A DNA stretch of 64,000 nucleotides from Leptospira abararensis (GTDB lineage: Bacteria > Spirochaetota > Leptospiria > Leptospirales > Leptospiraceae): assembly GCF_016918735.1 (NCBI RefSeq), contig NZ_JAFFPR010000050.1:186001-250000 (forward strand). The letters run 5' to 3'. A program made the position numbers and the translations under genes. Positions 18,440 through 27,691 of the stretch are shown here, piece by piece; the first letter of the stretch is position 1; each line of letters begins with the position of its first letter. Under the pieces are notes generated by a model, which was not told where the DNA came from, made no database searches, and saw nothing but the letters and a program-made list of their open reading frames with translations.

Positions 18440-19291
18440 ATGAAAAATATGATTCTAAATACAGGTGCTCCAATACCAATACTAGGTTTCGGAGTCTTTC
18501 AGATACCAGAGGCGGCTGAGTGTGAACGTTGCGTTTTGGATGCTTTGGATGTTGGCTACCGGCTGATTGATACAGCATCCGCATATATGAATGAAGAAGC
18601 AGTTGGTAAAGCGATCCAAAAAAGTAATATTCCAAGAAAAGATCTGTTTATCACGACGAAACTCTGGATTCAAAGCGATGGTTATGAAGGTACCAAAAAA
18701 GCCTTCGAACGATCTTTAAATCGTTTGCAGTTGGACTACTTAGATCTTTACCTTATGCACCAGCCTTATGGGGATGTTTTTGGTGCCTGGCGTGCCATGG
18801 AGGAGTTATATAAACAAAGAAAAATTCGATCGATTGGCGTCGCTAACTTTCAAGCAGACCGCTTAATGGATTTAAAAATTCATAATGAAGTGGTCCCTGC
18901 CATCAATCAAATTGAAACACATCCTTTTCATCAGCAAATAGAAACACAAAAGTTCCTAATTGAAAACAATGTACAGATCCAATCCTGGGGACCTTTTGCT
19001 GAAGGGAAAAATAATATCTTTACGAATGAAAGTTTGGTCGGTATTGGAAAAAACCAAGGGAAATCCGTAGCACAAGTAATTTTACGTTGGTTGGTTCAAA
19101 GAGAAATCATAGCCATTCCGAAAACAGTGAACAAAGAACGGATGAAAGAAAACTTTCAGATATTTGATTTTGAACTGAGTCCTTTGGAAATGAATTCAAT
19201 TTTAGAATTGGATCAAAAGGTAAGTAGCTTTTTTGATCACCGCGATCCAGCCATGGTGAAGTGGTTAGGCGAACGAAAACTCGAAGTTTAA
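18440..19291 (+). CDS. Aldo-keto reductase (2,5-diketo-gluconate reductase-like)
   Basis: A 283-residue NADPH-dependent carbonyl reductase of the AKR5/DkgA type. The catalytic tetrad is D44, Y49, K74 and H107, and the C-terminus has the cofactor-binding IPKTVNKERMKEN segment. It probably reduces aldehydes such as methylglyoxal. GGGAG precedes this ATG; an upstream in-frame ATG would add 23 unlikely residues and lies in the promoter. It has no signal peptide, unlike the hydrolases in the operon. First gene of a five-gene unit facing away from the AraC regulator. Confidence 0.9.
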   Translation: MKNMILNTGAPIPILGFGVFQIPEAAECERCVLDALDVGYRLIDTASAYMNEEAVGKAIQKSNIPRKDLFITTKLWIQSDGYEGTKKAFERSLNRLQLDYLDLYLMHQPYGDVFGAWRAMEELYKQRKIRSIGVANFQADRLMDLKIHNEVVPAINQIETHPFHQQIETQKFLIENNVQIQSWGPFAEGKNNIFTNESLVGIGKNQGKSVAQVILRWLVQREIIAIPKTVNKERMKENFQIFDFELSPLEMNSILELDQKVSSFFDHRDPAMVKWLGERKLEV

Positions 19292-19307
19292 GATAGGGAG
19301 AATTCGG

Positions 19308-20360
19308 ATGAAAATGAATCCATTCAAATCCACACTTATGGTAATCATGGCTTTCCTTATGACCGGGAAAGCTGTAGCAGCAGATTTTAAATTAAATCCG
19401 TTCACTTTGGCCTACGAAGGGGCAATCACAAAAAACGAACCGGGAAAGGTCAACATCCATCCAGTCACTTACATATTAAATGGATTAGAAATATCGGCAA
19501 ACGTATACACTCCCGCAAACTTTGATTCCAACCAAAAATATCCTGAAATTGTTGTGGCCCACCCCAATGGTGGGGTCAAGGAACAGGTTGCAGGCCTATT
19601 TGCACAAAGATTGGCAGAAGAAGGATATATCACAATCGCAGCCGATGCCGCTTACCAAGGAGCAAGCGGAGGAATTCCGCGCAATGTAGACAAACCTGCA
19701 AACCGCGTGGAAGACATTCATGGTATGGCAGACTTTATCACAGGTTATTCGGGAGTTGATAAGTCCCGTTTGGGTTTATTTGGAATCTGTGGTGGAGGTG
19801 GTTACTCCTTAAAAGCGGCCCAAACCGATAAACGTTTCCAAAGGATTGCTACATTAAGTATGTTTAACTCCGGTCGAGTTCGTCGGAATGGTTTTGCAGA
19901 TTCTCAACTGAAAACCATTCAAGTCCGACTGAAACAGGCTTCCGAAGCTCGGGCAAAGGAATTCATTGGCGGAGAAGTGCTATATTCGGGAGATGCGAAT
20001 CTTACGGATGAGCAAATCGCCAATTTCCCATTTGAAATGTACAGGCAAGGTTATGAATACTATTGGAAAACACATGCACATCCGAACTCGACCTTTAGAT
20101 ACACAACAAGTAGTTTGTTAGACCTTATGAGGTTTGATGTGACAGATCAGATGGACCTTATCGACAAACCTCTGTTAATGCTTGCTGGTAGCAATGCTGA
20201 CAGCCTATACATGACTGAGGATGCTTTCAAAAAAGCTATTGGAACAAAAGACAAAGAACTATATAAGATCGCGGGTGCCACACATATTGAAACCTATTGG
20301 GTTCCCGAATACGTAAACGCCGCTATGGGCAAACTAAAAGTTTTTTTTGTTCGCATGTAA
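19308..20360 (+). CDS. Exported alpha/beta hydrolase, dienelactone-hydrolase-like
   Basis: A 350-residue hydrolase with a signal peptide (cleavage near AVA-AD, residue 25). The nucleophile elbow reads GICGGG with Cys at 161, as in dienelactone hydrolases rather than Ser esterases; the partners are likely D298 (SNADS) and H326 (ATHIE). GGGAG lies about seven bases before the ATG. The substrate is unknown: lactones or thioester-like compounds are possible. It sits 16 bp after the first aldo-keto reductase and 13 bp before the second. Confidence 0.8.
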   Translation: MKMNPFKSTLMVIMAFLMTGKAVAADFKLNPFTLAYEGAITKNEPGKVNIHPVTYILNGLEISANVYTPANFDSNQKYPEIVVAHPNGGVKEQVAGLFAQRLAEEGYITIAADAAYQGASGGIPRNVDKPANRVEDIHGMADFITGYSGVDKSRLGLFGICGGGGYSLKAAQTDKRFQRIATLSMFNSGRVRRNGFADSQLKTIQVRLKQASEARAKEFIGGEVLYSGDANLTDEQIANFPFEMYRQGYEYYWKTHAHPNSTFRYTTSSLLDLMRFDVTDQMDLIDKPLLMLAGSNADSLYMTEDAFKKAIGTKDKELYKIAGATHIETYWVPEYVNAAMGKLKVFFVRM

Positions 20361-20373
20361 TAGGGAGATTTAA

Positions 20374-21363
<990 letters not shown>

Positions 21364-21365
21364 AA

Positions 21366-22439
21366 ATGAAACAAAGATTAGTCTTGTATCCTTATCTATT
21401 AATAGCATTCTTAGTTGCTTTTACTGCAGTTAACGGCAAAAGTGATGCCACAAAAATCACCCTTACGGACCAAGGGAGTTTTGCAGTTGGTGGAACGATT
21501 TTAACAAGTCCAGGTATTTTTGATCCATACAACCCAACCGTTGCTGGCCAAACATTCCACGGGGATCATGCTTATGTATTTTATCAAATGCCAGAGAACA
21601 GGCGTAAGTTGCCAATTGTATTCTGGCACGGAGCAGGCCAATTCTCAAAAACTTGGGAAACCACTCCTGACGGCAGGGAAGGATTCCAAACTATCTTTCT
21701 CAAACGGGGCTTTGGAGTTTATGTAATTGACCAACCTAGGCGTGGCAATGCAGGACGAAGCATTGTAGAGAGTAGCATAAAACCGACTCCAGACGAACAA
21801 TTTTGGTTTGCTATGTTTCGCATTGGAGTTTGGCCGAACTACTTTCCTGGAGTTCAATTCTCTCGTGATCCGGAGGCGTTAAATCAGTACTTCCGATCTA
21901 TGACTCCCAACACTGGTCCGTTTGATAACAAAGTTGTTTCCGATGCAGCGACCGCACTTTTTACAAAAATTGGGCCAGCTATATTGGTCACTCATTCTCA
22001 AGCAGGTGGGCCGGGATGGATGACTGCCATCAATAGCGAAAATGTTCGAGCCATAGTTTCCTTTGAACCGGGCAGTGGTTTTGTTTTTCCCGAAGGCGAA
22101 GTTCCACAAGGCTTACCAAGTGCCGCAGGCATTTTAGAAGGAGTTCCCATTCCGCTCGCTGACTTTAAGAATCTCACTAAAATTCCAATTCTCCTCTACT
22201 ATGGAGACAACATACCGGATAAACCAACAAAGAGCCCTGGTGAAGACAATTGGCGTGTAAGACTTGTTATGGCTAAAATTTGGCGGGATACTGTAAATCT
22301 GCATGGTGGGAAAGTCACATTGATTCATCTCCCTACGATAGGCATTCATGGTAATACACACTTTCCTTTCTCGGATCTGAATAATGTACAAATCGCAGAT
22401 CATATGTCAGAATATTTGCATAAGGAAGGATTGGATTGA
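21366..22439 (+). CDS. Exported alpha/beta hydrolase
   Basis: A 357-residue protein with an N-terminal signal (residues 1-24). FWHGAGQ (86-92) forms the oxyanion loop and HSQAGG the elbow, with S211 as likely nucleophile; GIHGNTH near residue 335 probably holds the catalytic His. The fold resembles secreted esterases/lipases. The substrate is unknown. It starts 2 bp after the preceding stop and ends in a 4 bp TTGA overlap with the next gene, so translation is tightly linked. Confidence 0.8.
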   Translation: MKQRLVLYPYLLIAFLVAFTAVNGKSDATKITLTDQGSFAVGGTILTSPGIFDPYNPTVAGQTFHGDHAYVFYQMPENRRKLPIVFWHGAGQFSKTWETTPDGREGFQTIFLKRGFGVYVIDQPRRGNAGRSIVESSIKPTPDEQFWFAMFRIGVWPNYFPGVQFSRDPEALNQYFRSMTPNTGPFDNKVVSDAATALFTKIGPAILVTHSQAGGPGWMTAINSENVRAIVSFEPGSGFVFPEGEVPQGLPSAAGILEGVPIPLADFKNLTKIPILLYYGDNIPDKPTKSPGEDNWRVRLVMAKIWRDTVNLHGGKVTLIHLPTIGIHGNTHFPFSDLNNVQIADHMSEYLHKEGLD

Positions 22440-23545
22440 AAAAGTTTGTAGAATGTATAGTTATCGTCTTGTTAGGTGCAATGATTCAGGAAATCAAAGC
22501 CGATAACACCGAAAATTCAAATCAGTCATTAACCTTACGCCAGCAGCATATTGTAACTATTGCTGCGTTTACTGCTAAAGGAAAAACTATAGAATTAAAT
22601 CCAATCCTTCATGAAGGATTGGATTTTGGATTAACCATCAGTGAGGTAAAAGAAATTTTAGTTCATACTTACGCCTATGCAGGTTTTCCTCGCAGTTTGA
22701 ATGGTCTAAACGTTCTAATGCAAGTGTTGAAGGAACGCGAAAAAAATGGAATTAAAGACAAATTAGGAACGGATGCGCGGCCACTTACAACTAACAAAAG
22801 TAAGTTAGAAATAGGCACAGAAATTCAGACCCAATTAATAGGTGCACCGATTCGTGGGGAAGTGTATACCTTCGCGCCCGTGATTGATCAGTTCTTAAAG
22901 GAACATCTATTTGCAGATATATTCAGTCGGGATTCTTTAGACTTTCAAAGTCGAGAAATCGCAACTATTTCCATTCTTGCAAGCATTGGAGACGCAGAAG
23001 CTCAGCTAAGGTCGCATATGAAAGTTGCTCTTAATGTTGGTCTTACTGAAAGTCAACTCCGGCATTTAGTCTCTATCCTGGAATTAAAAGTTAGCTGGCA
23101 GGATGGTCAAGAGGCAAAAAATATTTTGGATCATATCTTGGTTGGGGATTCTAAAATAAGGATAACTTCTCCAGAGGAAGTCTCCGTTAAAAATCAGAAC
23201 TTTACTGGTAAGGTTTGGGTAGAGATTCTAGTCGGTGACGATCGAACCTGGAACACTCAGATTGGGAATGTTACTTTTTCTCCAAGTTCTCGAACCAATT
23301 GGCATTTTCATCCAGGCGGTCAGATATTATTAATAACAAAAGGTAAAGGATACTATCAGGAAAAAGGAAAGTCGGTTCGTATTGTGAAAGCAGGTGATAT
23401 CATTCAATGTCCACCTAATACACAACATTGGCATGGGGCCACACCCTCGGAAGAATTCAGTCATATAGCCATCGGAACGAACATGCAAGTCGGCCCCGTT
23501 ACTTGGTTAGAACCTGTGAGTGAAGCGGAATATTCGAGCCAATGA
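22436..23545 (+). CDS. Exported fusion of two carboxymuconolactone-decarboxylase-like domains and a cupin
   Basis: A 369-residue protein with a short signal (KKFVECIVIVLLG, cleavage near residue 22). Two CMD-like helical domains follow (about 30-110 and 145-235), then a cupin (about 255-360) with H290, H292, Q296 and H331/H333 as metal ligands (WHFHPGGQ, HWHG). Neither CMD domain has the AhpD CXXC. The start is TTG inside the previous stop, with AGGA upstream. The CMD-cupin combination is common beside aldo-keto reductases in other bacteria. Its reaction is not known. Confidence 0.82.
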   Translation: MKKFVECIVIVLLGAMIQEIKADNTENSNQSLTLRQQHIVTIAAFTAKGKTIELNPILHEGLDFGLTISEVKEILVHTYAYAGFPRSLNGLNVLMQVLKEREKNGIKDKLGTDARPLTTNKSKLEIGTEIQTQLIGAPIRGEVYTFAPVIDQFLKEHLFADIFSRDSLDFQSREIATISILASIGDAEAQLRSHMKVALNVGLTESQLRHLVSILELKVSWQDGQEAKNILDHILVGDSKIRITSPEEVSVKNQNFTGKVWVEILVGDDRTWNTQIGNVTFSPSSRTNWHFHPGGQILLITKGKGYYQEKGKSVRIVKAGDIIQCPPNTQHWHGATPSEEFSHIAIGTNMQVGPVTWLEPVSEAEYSSQ

Positions 23546-23579
23546 ATTTTAATATTTATATAGAAAGTTTATAGTAGAT

Positions 23580-24152
23580 TCAAATGAGATCTGAAATGAT
23601 TACATATGGCAAAGCTATCGTTTCTCTGAAAATTGAATATAAATCACGGATTTCCACATACCTTGCATAAGTTGTTTTTACATTGTGAAACCCAGCTTTT
23701 TTTACAAGAAACTTCGCTCTTGGTAGATGGTAGTATTGGGAAACGATGATTATCGATTCATCAAAATTGGAACCTAAGATGTCCCTTAAGTTATTTGCTG
23801 ATTTTTCTGTAGTGTATCCTTGGTTGTCAGAAGTGATATGATTAGGATCAATTCCTTGCATGATTAAATAGTCTTTCATCACTTTAGCTTCATCAAAACC
23901 TTCTATTGCTATTCCTCCAGAGACAATCATTTTCTGAATCAAATTGGATTGATACAAAGAAACAGTTCTATCCAATCTAGCTTGCAGCCGGTCCGATGGT
24001 TTTCCATCTAACTCTACTTTGTTTCCGAGGACTAAGGCTGTATGCGATTTCATTTCTTTTTCTTCGACAAGTCCAGTAGAGATAATATAAGTGAAAGAAA
24101 TTAGGAAATATGAAAAGGATAATTTGACTAACAAATAAAGTATCTTTTTCAT
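23580..24152 (-). CDS. DUF218 (YdcF/SanA-like) membrane-anchored protein
   Basis: A 190-residue protein with one N-terminal membrane helix (about 5-27) and a DUF218 domain: ALVLGNKVELDGKPSDRLQARLD, the VSGG turn and SQYYHLPRA. SanA/ElyC/YdcF proteins act in envelope integrity and carrier-lipid or peptidoglycan metabolism. Its ATG overlaps the stop of the SnoaL-like gene by 4 bp, so it is the last gene of a small minus-strand operon. Confidence 0.82.
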   Translation of the reverse strand: MKKILYLLVKLSFSYFLISFTYIISTGLVEEKEMKSHTALVLGNKVELDGKPSDRLQARLDRTVSLYQSNLIQKMIVSGGIAIEGFDEAKVMKDYLIMQGIDPNHITSDNQGYTTEKSANNLRDILGSNFDESIIIVSQYYHLPRAKFLVKKAGFHNVKTTYARYVEIRDLYSIFRETIALPYVIISDLI

Positions 24153-24547
24153 TTGGGTTTGGAAATGAGAGCTCCAAGAAATTCTGAGTTATTCCACTCT
24201 TCAATGATTAAACCGTTTTTGAATTTAGAAACTATCATTTCATCCCATTTGATTAATTTACTCGTCTTTAGATTTTTGTTTTTTGAAGGTTTGATTTTTC
24301 CTCGTAGAGTTCTTTTCCAAACTATAAACTCTTCTGTTTGAAGTAGGAATTGAATTTTCAAGACTTTTAAATCAGAAAAGAAATTATGTAAATCTTTACT
24401 CCATTTTCCGATAATTTTATGTTCACTGTAATCTTTTTTAGATGTATGTACAACATAGTCTTTCGAGAAATACTTTGGAATTTCGGATATGTTATGATTC
24501 ACTATGAGTTCGTTAAGTATGAATTCAATTTTTTTTTGGTTTTCCAT
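24149..24547 (-). CDS. SnoaL-like (NTF2-fold) protein
   Basis: A 132-residue cytosolic protein with the pattern of SnoaL-like polyketide-cyclase/ester-cyclase folds: an N-terminal helix, YFSKDYVVHT, an FFSDLKVLKI strand and a C-terminal EEWNNSEFLGAL. The function is not predictable; many relatives are small-molecule-binding or isomerase-like. The start MENQKK was chosen over an ATG 29 codons upstream, which would overlap the acetyltransferase gene by 46 bp. Confidence 0.65.
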   Translation of the reverse strand: MENQKKIEFILNELIVNHNISEIPKYFSKDYVVHTSKKDYSEHKIIGKWSKDLHNFFSDLKVLKIQFLLQTEEFIVWKRTLRGKIKPSKNKNLKTSKLIKWDEMIVSKFKNGLIIEEWNNSEFLGALISKPK

Positions 24548-24588
24548 ATTTCGTTTCAACCCCAATAGGTCTCTCTCCTCGGTTTGTT

Positions 24589-25041
24589 TTAATCTATGAC
24601 TGTTATTTTCATACAAACTGCGGAACTTGGGCAAAGATCCCTAAATTCGGAAGTCATCCTAATTGGTTCTGGAACTATACAGCGGTCCACAGTCACAAAT
24701 CCTAATCGATGAAAAAAAGCTTCTGCAGTGGTAGTGAGTAAATATAATTCTCTGATTCCCTTAGAATGAGCATAAATTGATAAATCTTTATAAAGTAAAA
24801 ATCCGATTCCTTTTTTACGAAATGTTTCTTCAACGCATAATGAGCGTAAAAGGCCTATTTCTTCAAATATTTCTAAGCCGATTATTCCAATAATTTTTTC
24901 TTTAGTTTTTGCTATAAAGAAATCTTTTAAAATGTTAGGTAGGATATCTTCCGATGGAAGGTTATTCCTTTTGAGTAAAGATTTTATTGTGCCTTCGTGA
25001 GTTACGGAAGCTTGGGATAAATAGATTTGATTCATTTGCAT
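24589..25041 (-). CDS. GNAT acetyltransferase, ArsN2-like
   Basis: A 150-residue GNAT enzyme. The acetyl-CoA loop is in RKKGIGFLL, and the C-terminal half LLTTTAEAFFHRLGFVTVDR...FRDLCPSSAVCM is the distinctive ArsN2 pattern seen in ars operons. ArsN-type enzymes acetylate the amino group of arsenical or phosphinothricin-like glutamate analogues. No arsR, arsB/acr3 or arsC is adjacent, so a resistance role here is only a possibility. MQMNQ and MNQ are both possible starts. Confidence 0.75.
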   Translation of the reverse strand: MQMNQIYLSQASVTHEGTIKSLLKRNNLPSEDILPNILKDFFIAKTKEKIIGIIGLEIFEEIGLLRSLCVEETFRKKGIGFLLYKDLSIYAHSKGIRELYLLTTTAEAFFHRLGFVTVDRCIVPEPIRMTSEFRDLCPSSAVCMKITVID

Positions 25042-25117
25042 TTTAAAAACGCCAAAGAATAATTTATACCAACAGAGTTTAAAACAAATTTATAATTCTC
25101 TTATTTCGGTATTTCTT

Positions 25118-25501
25118 TTACTTCAACTTCCGTTCTAAAATGGCTCCCATAGTGATAGCAAAAAACAGCAAAGATAGATATCGAAATCCAATTTGGATAA
25201 AGTATACGTGAATAGGCATTTTGGACATAGGAATTAAAACTAGAATGTCTAAAAGCCAATTGATAGAAATCCAAGAAATGCCAATAATTAATCCTTCTTT
25301 TAGGAATCTCGAATCAACTAACAAAAAGTAACGATATAATAAAAAACAAGCACTTAAGGAACCAACCACAATCATAATCGTTTTGAAAAGAAAGAGATCA
25401 ATTTGAAGTCCGCCATCCTTTGAAAAAAAGAAGATCGAGATAAAAAAAGGAACAAACCAACTTAAAAAACCGTAACCTAAATTCCATTTAATTGCTTTCA
25501 T
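25118..25501 (-). CDS. Small four-helix integral membrane protein
   Basis: A 127-residue protein with four predicted membrane helices (about 8-27, 38-57, 68-88, 100-121). I cannot assign a family. GGAGG lies nine bases before the ATG, a strong ribosome site. It is the first gene of the minus-strand group with the acetyltransferase, SnoaL-like and DUF218 genes, separated from the acetyltransferase by 76 bp. Confidence 0.65.
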   Translation of the reverse strand: MKAIKWNLGYGFLSWFVPFFISIFFFSKDGGLQIDLFLFKTIMIVVGSLSACFLLYRYFLLVDSRFLKEGLIIGISWISINWLLDILVLIPMSKMPIHVYFIQIGFRYLSLLFFAITMGAILERKLK

Positions 25502-25596
25502 ATGGACAAACCTCCGTTGTAATTACTAGAGCATTTTCCCTTTTGAGAACAGACGAGGAAAAGAATTTTTTTTTAGTTTTCTAAATTAGGAATAGA

Positions 25597-25625
25597 TTGA
25601 CAATAAATAGTTTGATATTAAACTA
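25597..25625 (+). promoter_or_regulatory. Promoter with MarR-type operator upstream of the dioxygenase-esterase pair
   Basis: TTGACA (25597-25602) and TAAACT (25619-25624) are 16 bases apart. The 18-base near-palindrome TAGTTTGATATTAAACTA (25608-25625, 16 of 18 positions symmetric) fills the space between -35 and the end of -10. The identical 18-mer stands directly before the marR-type gene at 48.9 kb. A bound repressor would block polymerase. Confidence 0.75.
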
Positions 25626-25638
25626 TCGTATTAGAGGG

Positions 25639-25663
25639 ATTGGAGCTATTTCAAAACTCCAAT
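25639..25663 (+). promoter_or_regulatory. 5' UTR hairpin before the dioxygenase gene
   Basis: ATTGGAG pairs perfectly with CTCCAAT around an 11-base loop. The left arm holds the only GGAG upstream of the ATG (25671), and the right arm ends seven bases before it. It could affect translation or mRNA stability; it is not a terminator, since no T-run follows. Confidence 0.4.
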
Positions 25664-25670
25664 AAACCAT

Positions 25671-26504
25671 ATGAACCAGCCAGAAACCACCGGGAATTTG
25701 AGTGCTTTTGCAACTTCGAACACTATGCCTTCCTATTTTTTGGGACATGGCAGTCCGATGAATGCGATCGAAGAAAATGAATTTGTGGAAGGTCTGCGAG
25801 CTCTGGCAAAAACCATTCCGAAACCAAAGGCCATTCTTTGTATTTCAGCTCACTGGGTCACAGAAGGAACCTTTGTGACTGCTATGGAAAACCCTCCCAC
25901 AATACATGATTTTGGTGGTTTTCCAAAGGCTTTGTTTGATGTAGAATACCCTGCTCCGGGTAGTCCAGAATTAGCAAAACTTGTCCAGTCAGTGATAAAA
26001 TCGCAAAATGTAAAATTAGATTACGAATGGGGTTTGGATCACGGAGCTTGGAGTGTGATTAAACATATTTACCCTAAGGCAGACATTCCGATCGTTCAGT
26101 TGAGTATGGATTACAAAAGCTCTCTAGAACAACATTTTCAATTAGCAAAAGAATTAGCACCGCTACGAAATAAGGGAATCCTTATTATTGCTAGTGGGAA
26201 TATTGTACATAATTTGCGTATGGTGGCTTGGGATCGACTGAACGAAGTGTACGGTTTCGATTGGGCTTTGGATGTGAATCAAAAGGTAAAAGATTGGATC
26301 AAAATAGAGGATTACCAATCGCTAATCCAAATTCGGGATCAGGGTAAAGAATTTGAATGGGCAATACCCACAGCTGAACACTATTTACCATTATTATACA
26401 CATTAGGAACTAAATTGAATTCGGATGAAATCTCATTTTTTAATGATAAACCTGTTGCCGGCGCATTGACGATGACTTCCGTTAAACTGGATGCGAAGTC
26501 ATAA
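25671..26504 (+). CDS. ygiD: Extradiol ring-cleavage dioxygenase, LigB superfamily (YgiD/DODA-like)
   Basis: A 277-residue cytosolic metal-dependent dioxygenase resembling E. coli YgiD and plant DOPA 4,5-dioxygenase. Conserved histidines are H26 (HGSPM), H61 (SAHW), H124 (DHGAW), H180 (NIVHN) and H237 (AEHY). It should open catechol-type rings. A second ATG at codon 19 would match the family start more closely, and neither start has a good Shine-Dalgarno sequence. It is followed 18 bp on by a carboxylesterase gene. The promoter carries the operator shared with the marR-type gene, suggesting induction by quinones or catechols. Confidence 0.9.
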   Translation: MNQPETTGNLSAFATSNTMPSYFLGHGSPMNAIEENEFVEGLRALAKTIPKPKAILCISAHWVTEGTFVTAMENPPTIHDFGGFPKALFDVEYPAPGSPELAKLVQSVIKSQNVKLDYEWGLDHGAWSVIKHIYPKADIPIVQLSMDYKSSLEQHFQLAKELAPLRNKGILIIASGNIVHNLRMVAWDRLNEVYGFDWALDVNQKVKDWIKIEDYQSLIQIRDQGKEFEWAIPTAEHYLPLLYTLGTKLNSDEISFFNDKPVAGALTMTSVKLDAKS

Positions 26505-26522
26505 CAAGGAAAAAGGATACAT

Positions 26523-27182
26523 ATGGAAAACCCTTTAGAATATTTAGTTAGAGAGCCCAAGGTTCCAACTGAAAATCCGCCATTGTTACTTTTGTTACAT
26601 GGAGTTGGTAGTAATGAAGAAGATCTATTCTCCTTAACCAATTATCTTCCTGAATCCTTGTTGGTTGTATCCATCAGAGGTCCGTTGACTTTAGGAAGGG
26701 ATAGTTATGGATGGTACGAAGTACTATTCACAACAGGACATCCGAAAATTAATTTGGAACAAGAAGGAGAAAGTCGAAAGCTTCTCTTAAATTTTTTAGA
26801 GTACCTTAAGTTAAATTACAAATTTGATGAATCCAATGTTTGGATTGGCGGCTTTAGTCAAGGTGCCATCATGTCTTATTCCATCGGCTTGTTGCATCCG
26901 GAGAAAGTGAAAGGGATCATTGCTCTCAGTGGGCGATTGCTAGAAGAAAACAAAGCGCAAGTGATTGTTTCAGAGAAAATACTTGATAAAAAAATATTTA
27001 TCTCTCATGGAATCAATGACCGGGTATTATCAGTGGAATATGCAAGATCTGTAAAAGGATATTTAGAATCGATTGGAGTCCATCCCCATTATCAAGAATA
27101 CGAAGAAGGTCATAGCATTAATCGAGAGATGTTGAAAGATTTGATTCAATGGTTGGAAGTGGAGTTGGACAATCATAACTAA
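26523..27182 (+). CDS. Phospholipase/carboxylesterase-family hydrolase (MhqD-like)
   Basis: A 219-residue cytosolic alpha/beta hydrolase. LLHGVGS (25-31) is the oxyanion loop, GFSQG (110-114) the nucleophile elbow with S112, and D166 and H197 complete the triad. The family includes YpfH and Bacillus MhqD; MhqD is co-regulated with ring-cleavage dioxygenases by the MarR repressor MhqR. AAGGA lies seven bases before the ATG. Second gene of the operator-controlled pair. Confidence 0.88.
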   Translation: MENPLEYLVREPKVPTENPPLLLLLHGVGSNEEDLFSLTNYLPESLLVVSIRGPLTLGRDSYGWYEVLFTTGHPKINLEQEGESRKLLLNFLEYLKLNYKFDESNVWIGGFSQGAIMSYSIGLLHPEKVKGIIALSGRLLEENKAQVIVSEKILDKKIFISHGINDRVLSVEYARSVKGYLESIGVHPHYQEYEEGHSINREMLKDLIQWLEVELDNHN

Positions 27183-27426
27183 AAATTAAAATAGAATTTT
27201 AATCTAAGTTTCTTTTAGCCGGTGAATTAGGTATCCATTGACATACTAGTTTTGATTTAACATTGTAGTCCCTGATTTATTTATTGGATTATTATAGTGA
27301 TTCGTTATTTCATCGCATCTTCTTTACTCCATTTGCCAATATATACTAATTCTATTATTTTAAATCTTTGAATTAGATTGGAAATCTGAAAACTATTAAG
27401 TAAATCAATTAACTGGCAGCCAAAGG

Positions 27427-27493
27427 AGGAATAAGCGCAACTCCCCGCGTCTCTAAACCCTATTTTGGCGTTTAATTGCACTACGTTTATTCC
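27427..27493. repeat. 67-bp imperfect inverted repeat
   Basis: GGAATAAGCG at the left end pairs with CGTTTATTCC at the right end (one G-T wobble), with inner GCAA/TTGC pairing. The size recalls a folded recombination site, but the RYYYAAC/GTTRRRY ends of integron attC sites are missing. Confidence 0.4.
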
Positions 27494-27650
27494 CCGAAAT
27501 GGATGTGATTAACGTGGCCTCTAACGTTTACGCGCTTATGTATAGGGACTATACGCAATGCGTCTATTTCGCAGCAACATCTACTCCAGATAGAATCAAT
27601 AAAGTTTGAACCCTGAAATCTTAAGGTATGTTTTGCATTGATCCTAATAC

Positions 27651-27691
27651 AAAAAAACCTATGAACCATAGTTGTATGGTCCATAGGTTTT
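27651..27691 (-). terminator. Intrinsic terminator of purB
   Basis: Read on the minus strand, AAACCTATGGACCATA pairs with TATGGTTCATAGGTTT around a 4-base loop (one mismatch) and is followed by seven T. It lies about 60 bp after the purB stop. The A-run on the other side could let it also work in the plus direction. Confidence 0.88.

Noticed and set aside
27238..27260. Third MarR operator (TTGACA followed by TAGTTTTGATTTAAC)
   Set aside because: Only about 11 of 18 positions match the two identical operators and no gene follows on the plus strand.
27427..27493. Integron attC site
   Set aside because: The size and folding are suggestive, but the RYYYAAC/GTTRRRY end motifs are absent and no integrase is in the window.
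27487..27684. 65-residue ORF on the minus strand in the gap before purB
   Set aside because: Its start codon lies inside the purB terminator hairpin, there is no ribosome site, and the composition does not look like a real protein.
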